Shown: piece after piece, positions 7,646 through 16,475 of the stretch
Numbering within the stretch: position 1 is the first letter of the stretch
How the letters are laid out: each line of letters opens with the position of its first letter
Origin: Nocardia stercoris
GTDB taxonomy: Bacteria; Actinomycetota; Actinomycetes; Mycobacteriales; Mycobacteriaceae
Assembly (NCBI RefSeq): GCF_003696265.1
Contig: NZ_RFFH01000027.1
Location: 1-51,784, forward strand
DNA length: 51,784 bases
Direction: 5' to 3'
The notes under the pieces: model-generated
Databases searched by the model: none
Seen by the model: the letters and a program-made list of their open reading frames with translations, nothing else
What the model was told of the DNA's origin: nothing
Translations under genes and position numbers: made by a program

Positions 7646-8371
7646 GTGTCCGCACGCTTGGTGGTTAGTGTTCATGATGTCGCTCCCGCGACCGAAGCCG
7701 CGACGGCGCAATGGTGCGCCGACGCCGACTCTTTCGGCATCCCCGTGTCGTTGTTGGTCATTCCCGGGCCCTGGCGGGGCGGTAGTCTGGCGGACGCGCC
7801 GGACTATGCCGACTTCCTCAAGGCGCGGCGGGCACAGGGTGACGAGATCATGATGCACGGCTGGGAACACCGGGCTCCGAAGGAGGGCACACTGCTGCGT
7901 CGCGGTGTCGCTCAGCTGGTGGCGCGGGGCGCCGCGGAATTCGCCGCCCTCGATCACGAGGCCGCCCGGGCCCGGCTGCGTCCCGCCATGGACGTGATGG
8001 AACGAATGGGCTTGTCCACCACCGGTTTCACCCCGCCCGGCTGGCTGGCCTCCCCCGCCGCCGAGCGCGCGCTGTGCCAGGCCGGTTTCTCGCACACCAC
8101 CGATCATTTCGGGCTCAAGGACCTGCGCAGCGGTCGCCGCTGGCGCGGGTTCGCGCTGTCGCAGCGGCCCGGCGGTACCGGGGAGAAGACCGGGGCCCGG
8201 TTGATGGAGTGGGCGTCGCAGCGCACCGCCGCGCGCGGCGGTTTCGTGCGGATCGCTTTGCACCCCGACGATCTGACCCGTCCGGGCCTGCGGGAGGCGG
8301 CGCTGCGCTCGATCGAGGGCGCGCTCGCCGCCGGTGCCGTCGGGTCGACATACGCCGAGGTGATGGCCTGA
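7646..8371 (+). CDS. Polysaccharide deacetylase family protein (DUF2334-like)
   Basis: 241 residues from GTG 7646 (VSARLVVSVHDVAPATE). An ATG at 7541 would add 35 residues with no family resemblance. The NodB-fold signs are the metal-binding Asp in SVHDVAP, the HxxxH motif in MMHGWEHR, the TPPGW substrate loop and IALHPDDL near the end. It may deacetylate an envelope glycan; no signal peptide is visible, so it may act inside the cell. Its stop codon overlaps the start of the next glycosyltransferase gene by 1 bp (TGATG), so the two are translationally coupled and likely share a glycan pathway. Confidence 0.78.
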   Translation: MSARLVVSVHDVAPATEAATAQWCADADSFGIPVSLLVIPGPWRGGSLADAPDYADFLKARRAQGDEIMMHGWEHRAPKEGTLLRRGVAQLVARGAAEFAALDHEAARARLRPAMDVMERMGLSTTGFTPPGWLASPAAERALCQAGFSHTTDHFGLKDLRSGRRWRGFALSQRPGGTGEKTGARLMEWASQRTAARGGFVRIALHPDDLTRPGLREAALRSIEGALAAGAVGSTYAEVMA

Positions 8372-9612
8372 TGCGCATCGTTCAGCTGGCCAACTTCTAC
8401 ACCCCTGCTTCCGGTGGCCTGCGGACCTGTGTGGACGAGATCGGCCGCGGCTACCTGGCGGCCGGGCACGACCGGGTGCTGGTGGTGCCGGGCCTCACCG
8501 AAGCCGACGAGCAGACCCCGTCCGGCCGGCGGATCACGTTGCGCGGCCCGCGTTTCGGTTCCGGCGGCTATCACGTGCTGACCGCGCGCCGGACCAAGCC
8601 GCTGCTGCAGCAGCTGCGGCCCGACGTCATCGAGTGCAGCGACAAGCTCAGCATGCGCTGGCTGGCGCCGTGGGCGCGGCGGCACGGGGTGCCGCTGGTG
8701 CTGTTCTCGCACGAGCGCATCGACGCCATTCTGCGCACCCGGGTACCACCGGGGTTCCCGCTGGCGACCGCCGCCGATCTGGCGAACCGCCGCCTGTCGG
8801 CCCGCGCGGAGTACATCGTGGTGACCTCCGGGTTCGCGCGCGCCGAGTTCACCCGGATCGGTGCCCGCAATGTGCGCCGGGTGCCGCTCGGGGTCGACCT
8901 GGACATCTTCCATCCGCTGGAACCGATCGCCGAACCCGCCGGCGCGCTGCGCGGCGCCGCCGACCGGTCGCGGCACCTGGGCGCGGTCCCGGACGGTACG
9001 GCGCGGGCCGAGGCGCCGCGGAGCCACGTCGCGGTCCCGGCCGGTGGACCCGATGACGACCTGTCCGGCGCTGCGGTGAATCTGGTGCTGGTGAGCCGGC
9101 TTTCGCGGGAGAAGCACCCCGGCCGCGCGATCGAGGCGCTGCGCCTGCTGGTGCACGCCGGGATCGCCGCCCAGCTGACCGTGATCGGTGACGGCCCGCT
9201 GCGGGAACGCCTGCAGCAGCGTGCGGCCGGGCTCCCGGTGCAGTTCCTCGGGCATGTCACCGATCGGGCCGTGATGGCCGATCTGGTGGCCCGCGCCGAT
9301 GTCGCGGTCTGCCCGTCACCGGCGGAGACCTTCGGCCTCGCGGTGCTGGAGGCCCTGGCCTGCGGCACCCCGGTGGTGGTTCCGCGTGACGGCGCCGCCC
9401 GCGAACTGCTGGGCCCGGTGGGGTCCGGGATCGAATGCGACGGCACCCCGGACGGGCTCGCCGCCGGTGTGCAGGCGCTGCTGCGGGTGCCCGCGGTGGA
9501 ACGCCGCCGGGCGGCCCGGCTCAGCGCCGAACGCTTCCCGTGGTCGGCCACGGTCACCGGGATGCTGGAGCTGTACGCGGGGTATCTGCCGACCGCACAG
9601 GCCGCGGGCTGA
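8371..9612 (+). CDS. GT4-family glycosyltransferase
   Basis: 413 residues with the GT-B two-domain fold. The N-terminal domain starts MRIVQLANFYTPASGGLRT, the usual GT4 acceptor-side Gly loop. The C-terminal nucleotide-sugar domain has VSRLSREKHPGRAIEAL, VIGDGPLRERL and the E-x7-E motif in ETFGLAVLEALACGTPVV. A retaining hexosyl or mannosyl transfer to an envelope acceptor is likely, but donor and acceptor are unknown. An unusual linker of about 45 residues, rich in Ala/Gly/Arg/Pro, separates the domains (nucleotides about 8930-9070). It is coupled to the upstream deacetylase gene. Confidence 0.87.
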   Translation: MRIVQLANFYTPASGGLRTCVDEIGRGYLAAGHDRVLVVPGLTEADEQTPSGRRITLRGPRFGSGGYHVLTARRTKPLLQQLRPDVIECSDKLSMRWLAPWARRHGVPLVLFSHERIDAILRTRVPPGFPLATAADLANRRLSARAEYIVVTSGFARAEFTRIGARNVRRVPLGVDLDIFHPLEPIAEPAGALRGAADRSRHLGAVPDGTARAEAPRSHVAVPAGGPDDDLSGAAVNLVLVSRLSREKHPGRAIEALRLLVHAGIAAQLTVIGDGPLRERLQQRAAGLPVQFLGHVTDRAVMADLVARADVAVCPSPAETFGLAVLEALACGTPVVVPRDGAARELLGPVGSGIECDGTPDGLAAGVQALLRVPAVERRRAARLSAERFPWSATVTGMLELYAGYLPTAQAAG

Positions 9613-9630
9613 CCCGAGGCCTCGAGAGGC

Positions 9631-10611
9631 TCAGGCCGCGGTAGGGTCGGCCGAATCGTTGATCGCGGCCGGCGGCTCGGCCGCGGGATCCGCGTCTGAC
9701 GCCCGATCGCTCGCTCCCGCACCGGGTTTGCGGTCGTCGTAGAGGGTCGGTGAGTTCGCGAGGATCGTGACGCCGGTGAACACCAGGGCGGCGGTCAGGC
9801 CGAGCGACAGCGGGTTGGGTGCCGCCGACACCGTGAACAGGGTCAGGCCGGCGGCGTAGCTGAGCACCGGGTCGGTGATCGTCATGGTGGTCAGGACCGT
9901 GGGCAGCGAGCCGTGAGCGTACGCCTCCTGGGTCAGGATCGCGCCGACCGTGGTGGTGATCGGGATGCCCAGCAGCGCCCAGCTGAAATGCGGGAGCGCG
10001 GTCGTGGCGACCGCGGTCTGCACGGCCGTGCCCGAGATGCAGCAGCCCGACGCCATGGCCGTCAGCGCCGAGCGCAGCTGAGTCGAGGGCACCAGGCGCG
10101 ACGCCACCATCAGCACGACCACCGCGCACACGATCACCACGGCCGCGTACGGCAGCCGCTCGGACCGGACCACGCCGTGCGGCACACCCTGGGCCACCAT
10201 GAACGCCAGGCCGACGCAGACCAGCGCGGTACCGATCCAGTCGCGGCGCAGCACCCTGCTGTGGTGCCGCTGCGCCGACATGGGCAGCGCGAACAACAGC
10301 TGCACCACCAGCAGCGACTGCACCAAGGCGATCGGCCCGAACCGCAGCGCCGCGGCGTGACACGCGAAGCCGATCACGGTGGCACCCTGGCCCAGCAGCC
10401 AGGCCCGATTGGTCAGCAGAGTGCGGGCCAGGCCGGCGACCGCGAGGAAACGGGAGTCGCCCTCGCGGGCGAGCGCGGCTTTGCGGGTACTGCTCTGTTG
10501 CAGGGCCGCGCACACCGCGAACAGCATGGCCGAGACCAGCGCCAGCAGAATGCTCAGCACTTCACCGGTGGACATCGGTCCGAGCCCGAGGCTTGCGATC
10601 GGACCGGTCAT
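9631..10611 (-). CDS. DMT-superfamily membrane transporter (EamA/NIPA-like)
   Basis: About 326 residues with nine or ten hydrophobic segments spread from residue 10 to about 290, then a hydrophilic Asp/Ala-rich C-terminal tail. The fold of two repeated four- or five-helix halves fits drug/metabolite transporters. No substrate can be assigned. I chose ATG 10611, which has a weak AGGA upstream; ATG 10575 and a longer ATG 10656 are alternatives. It is convergent with the glycosyltransferase, with only 18 bp between stops. Confidence 0.75.
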   Translation of the reverse strand: MTGPIASLGLGPMSTGEVLSILLALVSAMLFAVCAALQQSSTRKAALAREGDSRFLAVAGLARTLLTNRAWLLGQGATVIGFACHAAALRFGPIALVQSLLVVQLLFALPMSAQRHHSRVLRRDWIGTALVCVGLAFMVAQGVPHGVVRSERLPYAAVVIVCAVVVLMVASRLVPSTQLRSALTAMASGCCISGTAVQTAVATTALPHFSWALLGIPITTTVGAILTQEAYAHGSLPTVLTTMTITDPVLSYAAGLTLFTVSAAPNPLSLGLTAALVFTGVTILANSPTLYDDRKPGAGASDRASDADPAAEPPAAINDSADPTAA

Positions 10612-10725
10612 GAACACATCCTGGCAACATCGGTGGACAAGGGGCCGGCGGAGCACCGGCCGGCGGCACGGTAGGCAACCGTGCCGCCGCGTCGTACTGG
10701 TCGCATCTACGCGTTCGGACCGGGC

Positions 10726-12186
10726 CTACGCGTAATGCGACTGGCAGGCGGACTCACCGTCGAGGACTCCGGTGCGGAATGCCTCCAGTCGATCGTAACC
10801 GGTCGGTACGACCTTCCCGTCCACGTCCCCGGCGGCGATACCGTCGGCCAGCAGGCCGGATACGGCGGCGTCGAGATCACCGGCGTCCAGGCGCGGGCTG
10901 CTGTTCTTGTCGGCGAGCTTGTCGGTCACCACACCCGCGAGGCACACCGTACGCAGACCGGCGGTGGCTGCCCCGGTCAGCGACTGCTTGCGGTTCTTCT
11001 CGACGGCCAGCATGTAGCGGGAGATGAACGGCAGGAAGGCGTTGTAGTTGCCGTCGACCACTGCCGAGAGCGGGTCGTGATCACCGGGCTGTTTACCGGC
11101 CCGCTTGGCCAGTTCCGGGACGTCGACGCCGAGCGTGTCGTTCGCCGGGCAGTACGAAACCGGTTCGGTGGATGTGTCTTTCGGGCAGTTCTTGGGAATG
11201 CCGGTGTAGACCACGTTCGGGCCCGCCGGCAGCGGGTACAGCTTGCTGAGCGCCTTCTTGACCGCCTCCAGTCCACCCTCGTCGACGGGTTCCTGGTCCT
11301 GCTTGGCGCCGTCCTCGAAGGTCGTCGGCAGCCCGCCGCGGCGCTGCTGGATCTCCTTCTTGTTGATGGTCTTGCACCCGGCCGCCCCGTCGGTCCAGCC
11401 GATCTGCACCGCGGTGACCCGCTCGAACGCCGATCCGTGCACGTTGTTCGGGTTGTTCGGGTCATGGTCACGGACCGCCACGGTCGCACCGAGCACCCCG
11501 TTGAGGCCGTCGGTGGTGTTGAGCGTGAAGTGCGCGGCACCGTTGTCGGCGACGTGGTGCAGGAACACGCCGGCGAAGCAGTCCGCCTGCTGTTCGAGCA
11601 CGATGCCCGGGGTGAGGAACCCGTTCAGCCGGGCCATGTGCTGGATCGAGTGCCCGTACTCGTGGGCCAGGACCATCACCACGGCCATCTTCCCGTACTT
11701 GTTCGCCACCAGCGGCAACAAGGTTCCCCGGTCCCAGCCGATGGTGTCGTCGACCGAACAGTAGGCCGCGTTCACCACCTGATACGTGGAGGACCGGCAG
11801 AAGGTGACCGACTTGTCTTGCGGCGCAGTGGAATCCCACGAGATGAACTTCGACACGGGCGCGAACTTGCCCGGGAAGTTCTTCGCATACTCCGCCGCCC
11901 AGTAGTCCTTCAGGTCGGCGAGCGTGTTGAGCGCCAGCCGGTCCATCTCCCCGCCGTCGCCGTTGTCCGCGCTCAGCGGTGCGTCCGGCACCCCGATCCG
12001 CGGCCCGTTCGGCCCGGTGGTGGCCGCGGTCGCCCCCGCCACGGGCCAGTCGTTCGCGGTCGCCCGGCTCTGCTGCACCGCGAGATCCGACGCCGAATTA
12101 CCGCTGTTCCCACCACATCCGGCCACGGCAGCCGCCAGCACCATCAGTGCCCCGACCGCCGCCACCCGCAATCGCTTCGATCGCAT
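10726..12186 (-). CDS. Exported zinc metallopeptidase lipoprotein (LpqM-like)
   Basis: About 486 residues from ATG 12186. The N-terminus has a basic region, a hydrophobic stretch and a lipobox ending V-A-G-C with Cys24, so it should be membrane-anchored on the outer face. The gluzincin motif HEYGH lies in MAVVMVLAHEYGHSIQHM, and the downstream LEQQADCFAG supplies the third zinc ligand region of neutral zinc metallopeptidases. Several Cys pairs may form disulfides. M. tuberculosis LpqM is the nearest named relative I can recall. Substrates are unknown. The flanking 250 bp upstream contain no gene. Confidence 0.82.
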   Translation of the reverse strand: MRSKRLRVAAVGALMVLAAAVAGCGGNSGNSASDLAVQQSRATANDWPVAGATAATTGPNGPRIGVPDAPLSADNGDGGEMDRLALNTLADLKDYWAAEYAKNFPGKFAPVSKFISWDSTAPQDKSVTFCRSSTYQVVNAAYCSVDDTIGWDRGTLLPLVANKYGKMAVVMVLAHEYGHSIQHMARLNGFLTPGIVLEQQADCFAGVFLHHVADNGAAHFTLNTTDGLNGVLGATVAVRDHDPNNPNNVHGSAFERVTAVQIGWTDGAAGCKTINKKEIQQRRGGLPTTFEDGAKQDQEPVDEGGLEAVKKALSKLYPLPAGPNVVYTGIPKNCPKDTSTEPVSYCPANDTLGVDVPELAKRAGKQPGDHDPLSAVVDGNYNAFLPFISRYMLAVEKNRKQSLTGAATAGLRTVCLAGVVTDKLADKNSSPRLDAGDLDAAVSGLLADGIAAGDVDGKVVPTGYDRLEAFRTGVLDGESACQSHYA

Positions 12187-12438
12187 GAAGCTCCCACTCC
12201 CGTGAATGTCACTGCTACCACCCCGAACTCGAGCAGGCCGGCAGCGATCAGCCACGGTCCCCCCGGTGTCGAGCGTCCACATCGTAGGCTCCGGCACCAC
12301 CCCAACGAAACTCTCGAGGTTCGCTTAACACCCACGGGCGCAACGGAAGCCGCAGGCGCACGGGAGATCCGGCCGCGGGCGGGTAACCCACGACCGCGGT
12401 CGCCTGATCAGTAGCTGTCGTTCCGTCCGAGGGCGGCG

Positions 12439-12819
12439 TCATCCCAGATGGACGGTGCGCTCCCCGCGCTCGAGTGCCTGGCGCAGCAGGGTGCACGACA
12501 GTATGTGCGGGCCGCATTCACAGGTGGCCGGTAGCCCGTCGTCGGTGAACTCGTCTGCGGAGAGCAGGTCGGCGAAGCGGGTGCCGTGGCCGTGGGCACC
12601 ATGGGCGGCGTCGGCGAAATCCCGATCGCCGTGTGCGCGCGGACCGACGGTGGAGCGGAATACCGGTCCCACTAGCGTTTCGAATACCGTCGCCACGTGG
12701 TGGCCACGTCCGCAGCGCACCCGCAGCAGTACCTGCTCTCCCGGCGTGGTCAGCCGGTCAAGGGCCTTCTCGGCGGCTTCCCGCCGCTGGGCGCCGACAA
12801 GTTTCGAGGTCTCGATCAT
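12439..12819 (-). CDS. Hypothetical protein with Cys/His clusters
   Basis: 126 residues from ATG 12819, chosen over upstream starts because AAAGG precedes it. Features are a basic helical N-terminus (KLVGAQRREAAEKALDRL), a RCGRGHHVATVFET segment, a His/Gly/Ala-rich middle (FADAAHGAHGHG) and CECGPHILSC near the end. The CxRGHH and CxCGxH clusters could bind zinc or another metal, which is inference. There is no signal peptide or membrane segment. I do not recognise the family; similar short proteins occur in Nocardia and Mycobacterium. Confidence 0.6.
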   Translation of the reverse strand: MIETSKLVGAQRREAAEKALDRLTTPGEQVLLRVRCGRGHHVATVFETLVGPVFRSTVGPRAHGDRDFADAAHGAHGHGTRFADLLSADEFTDDGLPATCECGPHILSCTLLRQALERGERTVHLG

Positions 12820-13032
12820 CACAGAGCCTTTCGTCCAGTTCGAACTGGCGATATCGCGCGGATACCCGCGAACCCGCGAACGGAACATCGGCACGCGAAG
12901 CTGTCCGGCCAGATCCGACCGCCGGCCGGTACCGGCGGCAAGGATCGCCGGCCCCTGAGTAACGGCATCGATCGCAACTGCCGAAACCATGCCTGATGCT
13001 CGGATCGGCACCTGCGGCGTAGCGGCCGCCGC

Positions 13033-14409
13033 TCAGTTCTCGTGGCGGTGCGGCAGGAACTCCAGGGTGAGCAGGGCCGCGGCGGCGAAGAGGACTTCGC
13101 GCCAGCGGATCAGGACGTAGCGCTGGTCGGCGAAGGAGTTGAACTTGCGGAGGAATCGGTAGAGGGACTCCAGGCGGATCAGCGGGTCCAGGGTGTGGGT
13201 GGCCAGATACAGGCCCTGGCGGACGCGGGAGCGGCTGGTGTCGGCGAACAGTTCGGGGAAGGCCGCGAAGGCCAGGGAGATTCGCTGGACGCCGTGCTCC
13301 TGGCCGTAGGTGACGAGGTCGGCGACCATGCGTTCGTCGAGGCCGTTGGGGGCGTCGCGGCGGCGCCACGGGACGTCCAGGCTCAGTTCGGTGCCGTGGC
13401 CGGAGCTGCCGTAGCGCTGGAAGCCGACCACCTCGCCGGTGGCGTCGCGGGCGATCACGACCAGCATGCCCGGGTGCCGGCCGTCGAGCAGGTGGTCGAG
13501 GATCATCGAGAAGCCGCGGTTCTGCGCGCCGTGGCCCCACTCGGCCACGATCGACAGCAGGGTGGCGCGCAGGTCGGCGGGGAGGTCGCGTTCGGCGACG
13601 ATCTCGGTGGTTACCCCCGCGTTGCGGGTGCGGCTCACGGCCTGGCGCAGATTGCGGAAGTGCCGCCCGGTCATGGCGAAGTGCGGCACGTCGATGACGA
13701 CGTCGCGGCCGATCGGGATCGGGTGCAGGCCCGGCTGTTCGGCGGCGCGGGTGCGCCACAGTTCGGCGGCCTCGGGACTCGCGCCCAGGACCGCGACCCG
13801 CCAGCCGTGGTCAGCGGCGAACTCGGAGAACTCGGCGATCACGGCCGGGAACGCGGCCCGGTCACCGATCGGGTCGCCGGCGACGACCGCGATCCCGAAC
13901 CTGGTCCGGTAGCCGAGCGCGGCGGTGCCGGCACTGCCGAAGAAGTAGCTCTTGGCCGAATGGAACGCGAACGGCGCCAACGGGTCCGCCGTGGACCGGT
14001 CCACCAGCGCCGCGACCCGGGCGCGCAGTTCCGGTTGTGGACGCGAGCCCACCGGCAGCATCAGGATCGCTCCGGTGGCGGCCAGGCACGCGAACCCCAC
14101 ACCGGGATGTGTGGCCCGATAGGCGATCTCGGAGACCCCGAGCGTGATCAGCGCGACGGCGAAGTGCGGGAGTGTGATCGGGCGCCGCAGGTGCAGGCCG
14201 CGCGCCGCGAACAGCCCGGCCAGCGACAACGCCACGAACCAGCCCCGGTCCAGTCCTTCCCGCTCACCGCGGTTGGCCGCGTAGATCAGGATCAGCCCGA
14301 CCAGCAGCAGACCGGCGATCAGTGGCAATCGGACCGCCCGCGTCGGATTCAGCGCCACGTCCCGATAGGTTCGCGCGCCGGCGGCGGCGGCGGTTCTCGT
14401 CTCGGCCAT
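13033..14409 (-). CDS. Membrane protein with MprF-like C-terminal domain (PF09924/DUF2156)
   Basis: 458 residues; the ATG at 14409 has a strong GGAGG site. Four hydrophobic segments lie in residues 25-125, followed by a cytoplasmic GNAT-like domain. Blocks such as SAKSYFFGSAGTAALGYRTRFGIAVVAGDPIGD, FRNLRQAVSRTRNAG, GFSMILDHLLDGRHPGMLVV and FNSFADQRYVLIRWRE are typical of the phosphatidylglycerol lysyltransferase C-terminal domain. It could transfer an aminoacyl group from tRNA to a lipid or another acceptor. It is shorter than full MprF and lacks the flippase part, so the acceptor and amino acid are unknown. Confidence 0.8.
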   Translation of the reverse strand: MAETRTAAAAGARTYRDVALNPTRAVRLPLIAGLLLVGLILIYAANRGEREGLDRGWFVALSLAGLFAARGLHLRRPITLPHFAVALITLGVSEIAYRATHPGVGFACLAATGAILMLPVGSRPQPELRARVAALVDRSTADPLAPFAFHSAKSYFFGSAGTAALGYRTRFGIAVVAGDPIGDRAAFPAVIAEFSEFAADHGWRVAVLGASPEAAELWRTRAAEQPGLHPIPIGRDVVIDVPHFAMTGRHFRNLRQAVSRTRNAGVTTEIVAERDLPADLRATLLSIVAEWGHGAQNRGFSMILDHLLDGRHPGMLVVIARDATGEVVGFQRYGSSGHGTELSLDVPWRRRDAPNGLDERMVADLVTYGQEHGVQRISLAFAAFPELFADTSRSRVRQGLYLATHTLDPLIRLESLYRFLRKFNSFADQRYVLIRWREVLFAAAALLTLEFLPHRHEN

Positions 14410-14659
14410 CTATACCTCCAGGCCGCGCGACGTCCCCGGCGCTGGCGCCGGACTCCCCTGGACGGTCCACGGCATCATGGTCGTTCCCGATGATTCGGAT
14501 TCGCTACTACCAGTATGGCGAGGCGGACCGGCCACGTTAACCGGCTGTTGCCGGACCGTGTCGTACCCCGCGGCACACTGCACATCTACGGCTGCAACCT
14601 CGGTCCCAACCGCTTTGTTCCCGATCGATCGATCTTGTTCTTACAGTGTCCGAGCACCG

Positions 14660-16327
14660 TCAGCCTGCCTTGCTCAGGTCCATCCCGAGGTCCGCGGCCC
14701 GCAGCGTCTCCCGCACATCGATCCCCGGGACGATCTCGGCATAGCCGGTGTGCAGCCCCACGCCGAAGTAGGCCGGGTCGCCAGGGTGTTTGGGATGTTC
14801 GATCCCGGTCAGGCCGTGCTCTTCCGCGTACGCGCCGGCCTGTTCCCGCACCGACTGCATGGCCGCGGCCATCCGCTCGTTGCTGAGCCCGATCACTACC
14901 GCGCCGACCTCGTCCCCGCCGGTCCGCAGCGGCACCACGGCCCCACCGGCCTCGGCGAGCGTCGAGTGCAGGATATCGGTCAACCCCTTGAAGTGGACGT
15001 TCGCGAATTCCGACCGATCCTCGTAGAAGGCGTTGAGACCCCCGAGATTGGCGATGTCACCGGAGACCCAATGACCGGTCGCGCCATACCGATTCAGGTA
15101 GTTCTGCGCCCGTTTGAGCTCAGACACCTTGAAATCGGACAGTCGTCCGTCGTAGTAGTCCGTCACGCCGTCCTTCGGATACGGGGTGAACAGATGGTCG
15201 GCCTGAGCGTGCCAATCGGGCATGTCCCAGGCCTGCCGGACCTTGTCGTCCCATTGCTGCCGATGCAACGTGTCCGGTGACGGGTATTCGCTCAGCTCGG
15301 TTCGCCCGGGGCTTCCGCTTCCTGCTCGGCCCGCAATTTCGCTTTCGCTTCCGCCACCGCCGTGGCGTAGTCCCGCCGCATCTCCTCGAGTCGCTGTATG
15401 CGCTGTTCCGGCGTCAGGCCCGTGAGCCCCAGACGCTGGTCCCGGCTCTCCTGCGACATGATTCCTCCTGAGTTTGTCCCAGTTGATTCCGGCCTCGGCG
15501 TCGGTGAGCGTGTCCTTCGCGGCCACGCCCGGGACGATTTCAGCGTAACCGGTGTGAAGTCCCACGCCGAAGTGCTCGGGTTCACCGGGGTGCTTGGGGT
15601 GTTCGATGTCGGTGAGCCCGTGGGTACGCGCGTAGTCGGCGGTCCGCTCCCGCATCTTCGCCGTGGCGGCGGCCATCTGCCGCTCGTCGAGACCGACGAC
15701 CACGGCGCCGATCTCGTCGCCACCGGTCCGCATCGGGACGACGGTGCCACCGGCCTCGCGGAACGTGTCGTGAAAGATGTCGGTCAGCCCCTTGAAGTGG
15801 ACGTTGGCCGCGTCCGCCCGGTTACTGAAGCGGGCATTGAGACCGCCGAGATTGGCGATGTCGCCGGCGGCCCAGTAGGCGGTCGTCTCGGACTCCCGGA
15901 CGAACTCCTGCGCGCGTTCGATTTCCGACATCTTGAAATGGTCGAGCCGCCCGTCGTAGAAGCCGGTGACGTTGTCGCGCAGCAACGGCTGATAGAGCCG
16001 CTCGGACATCTGTTGCCAGTTGTCGAGTTCGCGCGCCGCCCGCACCTCCTGGTTGAAACGGCGCCGCCGCACCCGGTCGGGCTTCTGGTAGGTGGGCGGT
16101 CGGCCTTTCGGCGGACGCAGCTGTCCGCGGCGCCGTTCGACCGGGTTCACCGCCAGGTGCAGCGGGCCCTCCGCGTCGGCCCGCATGGCGTCGTAGGCCG
16201 AATCCACGATGGCGCGGACGGTCGACCGTTCGGCAGTGGACACCCCGCGGGAGAGATCCCCGAAAGTGTGGTTCAGCCGCAGGAACAGTTCGCGGCCGGT
16301 TCTGGACAGCTCCTCAGTCGCGAACAT
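14660..16327 (-). CDS. Tandem GGDEF-domain protein, possibly two genes joined in one frame
   Basis: The frame encodes 555 residues with two closely related GGDEF-type domains. Copy 1 has GDIANLGGLN (155-164), VHFKGLTDI, RTGGDEIG (GGDEI at 202-206) and FGVGLHTGYAEIVPG. Copy 2 repeats these at 423-432, 445-453, 468-476 and near the end. The D-I-x-N and GGDE motifs are the metal- and GTP-binding sites of diguanylate cyclases, so cyclic-di-GMP synthesis is possible; degenerate GGDEF modules can also be only receptors. The linker, residues about 290-345, reads like out-of-frame DNA (G/A/H/R-rich), and a well-formed 55-codon frame with its own ribosome binding site overlaps it. No ribosome binding site is clear at ATG 16327. 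Domain identity is firm; gene structure is uncertain. Confidence 0.7.
   Translation of the reverse strand: MFATEELSRTGRELFLRLNHTFGDLSRGVSTAERSTVRAIVDSAYDAMRADAEGPLHLAVNPVERRRGQLRPPKGRPPTYQKPDRVRRRRFNQEVRAARELDNWQQMSERLYQPLLRDNVTGFYDGRLDHFKMSEIERAQEFVRESETTAYWAAGDIANLGGLNARFSNRADAANVHFKGLTDIFHDTFREAGGTVVPMRTGGDEIGAVVVGLDERQMAAATAKMRERTADYARTHGLTDIEHPKHPGEPEHFGVGLHTGYAEIVPGVAAKDTLTDAEAGINWDKLRRNHVAGEPGPASGAHGPDAGTAHTATRGDAAGLRHGGGGSESEIAGRAGSGSPGRTELSEYPSPDTLHRQQWDDKVRQAWDMPDWHAQADHLFTPYPKDGVTDYYDGRLSDFKVSELKRAQNYLNRYGATGHWVSGDIANLGGLNAFYEDRSEFANVHFKGLTDILHSTLAEAGGAVVPLRTGGDEVGAVVIGLSNERMAAAMQSVREQAGAYAEEHGLTGIEHPKHPGDPAYFGVGLHTGYAEIVPGIDVRETLRAADLGMDLSKAG
15292..15459 (-). CDS. Small ORF between the two GGDEF copies, likely the N-terminus of copy 2
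   Basis: 55 codons from ATG 15459, preceded by a perfect AGGAGG with 5-base spacing. The product begins MSQESRDQRLGLTGLTPEQR and continues as an acidic, Ala/Glu/Arg-rich amphipathic helix ending EAPGEPS. It lies in the +1 frame relative to the tandem GGDEF reading, and its composition looks far more protein-like than that linker. It stops at 15292-15294, just where copy 2 becomes recognisable in the other frame. It may be a free small protein, or the N-terminal segment of copy 2 joined by a -1 shift (see 15304-15310) or separated by an indel. Confidence 0.55.
   Translation of the reverse strand: MSQESRDQRLGLTGLTPEQRIQRLEEMRRDYATAVAEAKAKLRAEQEAEAPGEPS
15304..15310 (-). other. Candidate -1 slippery heptamer
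   Basis: On the minus strand the small ORF reads C CCG GGC here, which fits X-XXY-YYZ, four codons before its TGA. A -1 slip gives CCC GGG CGA and enters the frame of GGDEF copy 2. GC-rich heptamers of this type are weak slippage sites in the systems studied, so this is only a candidate. Confidence 0.3.
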
Positions 16328-16475
16328 GGGACAGGCGAACCGAATGCGAGGTGAGAATGTGCGCCCACTGGCGTCCTCGTGTCATCGAGGGTGCGGACTG
16401 CTTCATTCCGGTTATCATCCCGGGTCCCCATCATTGGGAACGTTCGGAACCGTCACGCCCACACGCGAATCGGGC

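Noticed and set aside
10681..12414. 577-codon plus-strand frame opposite the LpqM-like gene
   Set aside because: Antisense shadow without motifs; the minus strand has a lipobox and HEYGH.
15292..15750. 152-codon minus-strand frame containing the small GGDEF-linked ORF
   Set aside because: Only the last 55 codons, after the AGGAGG at 15465-15470, look like protein; the upstream part is an out-of-frame reading of GGDEF copy 1.
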